From Tridacna crocea (lineage: Eukaryota; Mollusca; Bivalvia; Cardiida; Cardiidae), in the NCBI GenBank assembly GCA_943736015.1, contig OX031069.1, positions 39,156,728-39,220,727 of the forward strand: 64,000 nt of DNA, written 5' to 3'. This document shows, piece by piece, positions 63,808 to 64,000 of this stretch. The notes below the pieces were generated by a model. It was not told the origin of the DNA, did no database searches, and was given only the letters and a program-made list of their open reading frames with translations. Every line of letters starts with the position of its first letter. Within the stretch, counting starts at the first letter, position 1. The position numbers were made by a program, and so were the translations under genes.

Positions 63808-64000
63808 TTAACCCTTGACCACGCTATGACGGCTTTTAACACCCCTGATGAAGAAGCCTTTTGAAAACATTGTTGGAAAAGGAGAAAATGCTGGTATAGT
63901 TTTCTACCCTATCGAAGCAAAATTGCACCATTTTAGCCACTTTGAAATTGTCATCTGCAAATGCTTTCACTTTGGATAGGTCTAAAATTTTGCTGTGTGG
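63808..64000. mobile_element. family A MITE running off the window
   Basis: Left TTAA 63808-63811, CCCTTGACCACGCTATGAC; the right hairpin arm is missing; ends at ...GCTGTGTGG. Confidence 0.7.

Overview
This is animal nuclear DNA. Most of it is non-coding, all genes are split by GT-AG introns (one is GC-AG), and it is saturated with short palindromic transposon remnants, tRNA-derived SINEs, a LINE tail and minisatellites. The repeat types and the style of the coding exons suggest a mollusc, most likely a heterodont bivalve. That placement is inference from sequence style; no search was run.

Layout. (1) 1-2760: a near-continuous chain of palindromic elements. (2) 2785-2938: last coding exon of an ACOT13-like hotdog-fold acyl-CoA thioesterase, whose upstream exons lie outside the window. 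(3) 2939-8000: repeats, including the corpse of a mariner transposase (6546-7200). (4) 8009-14118: a complete-looking six-exon gene for a secreted zinc metallopeptidase (signal peptide, HEYAH, NEQEYFA). (5) 14119-20740: repeats, including a LINE 3' part on the minus strand and two SINEs. (6) 20868-63650 and onward: 33 exons of UBR3, an N-recognin-family E3 ubiquitin ligase. All splice phases agree and give 1,658 residues in one frame. The UBR box and a split RING-H2 are visible; the C-terminal part lies past the right edge.

The three genes are all on the plus strand and have no evident functional link. The main biology besides UBR3 is its invasion by two families of about 220-230 bp palindromic MITEs bounded by TTAA (piggyBac-like target). 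One insertion sits inside a tandem duplicate of the UBR3 exon 3/intron 3 junction, so the uninterrupted copy 130 bp away acts as a natural empty site and shows the TTAA target directly. Other points of interest: a perfect 108-bp tandem duplication of the UBR3 exon 22 acceptor that creates an in-frame stop if the upstream site is used; near-identical MITEs in inverted orientation around exon 16; a GC-AG first intron; a 1.76-kb Helentron-like element with eight 166-bp repeats; and element-borne RFX-type palindromes.

All protein calls are by reading translations and recalling family motifs. Exon boundaries were placed by splice consensus plus phase agreement.
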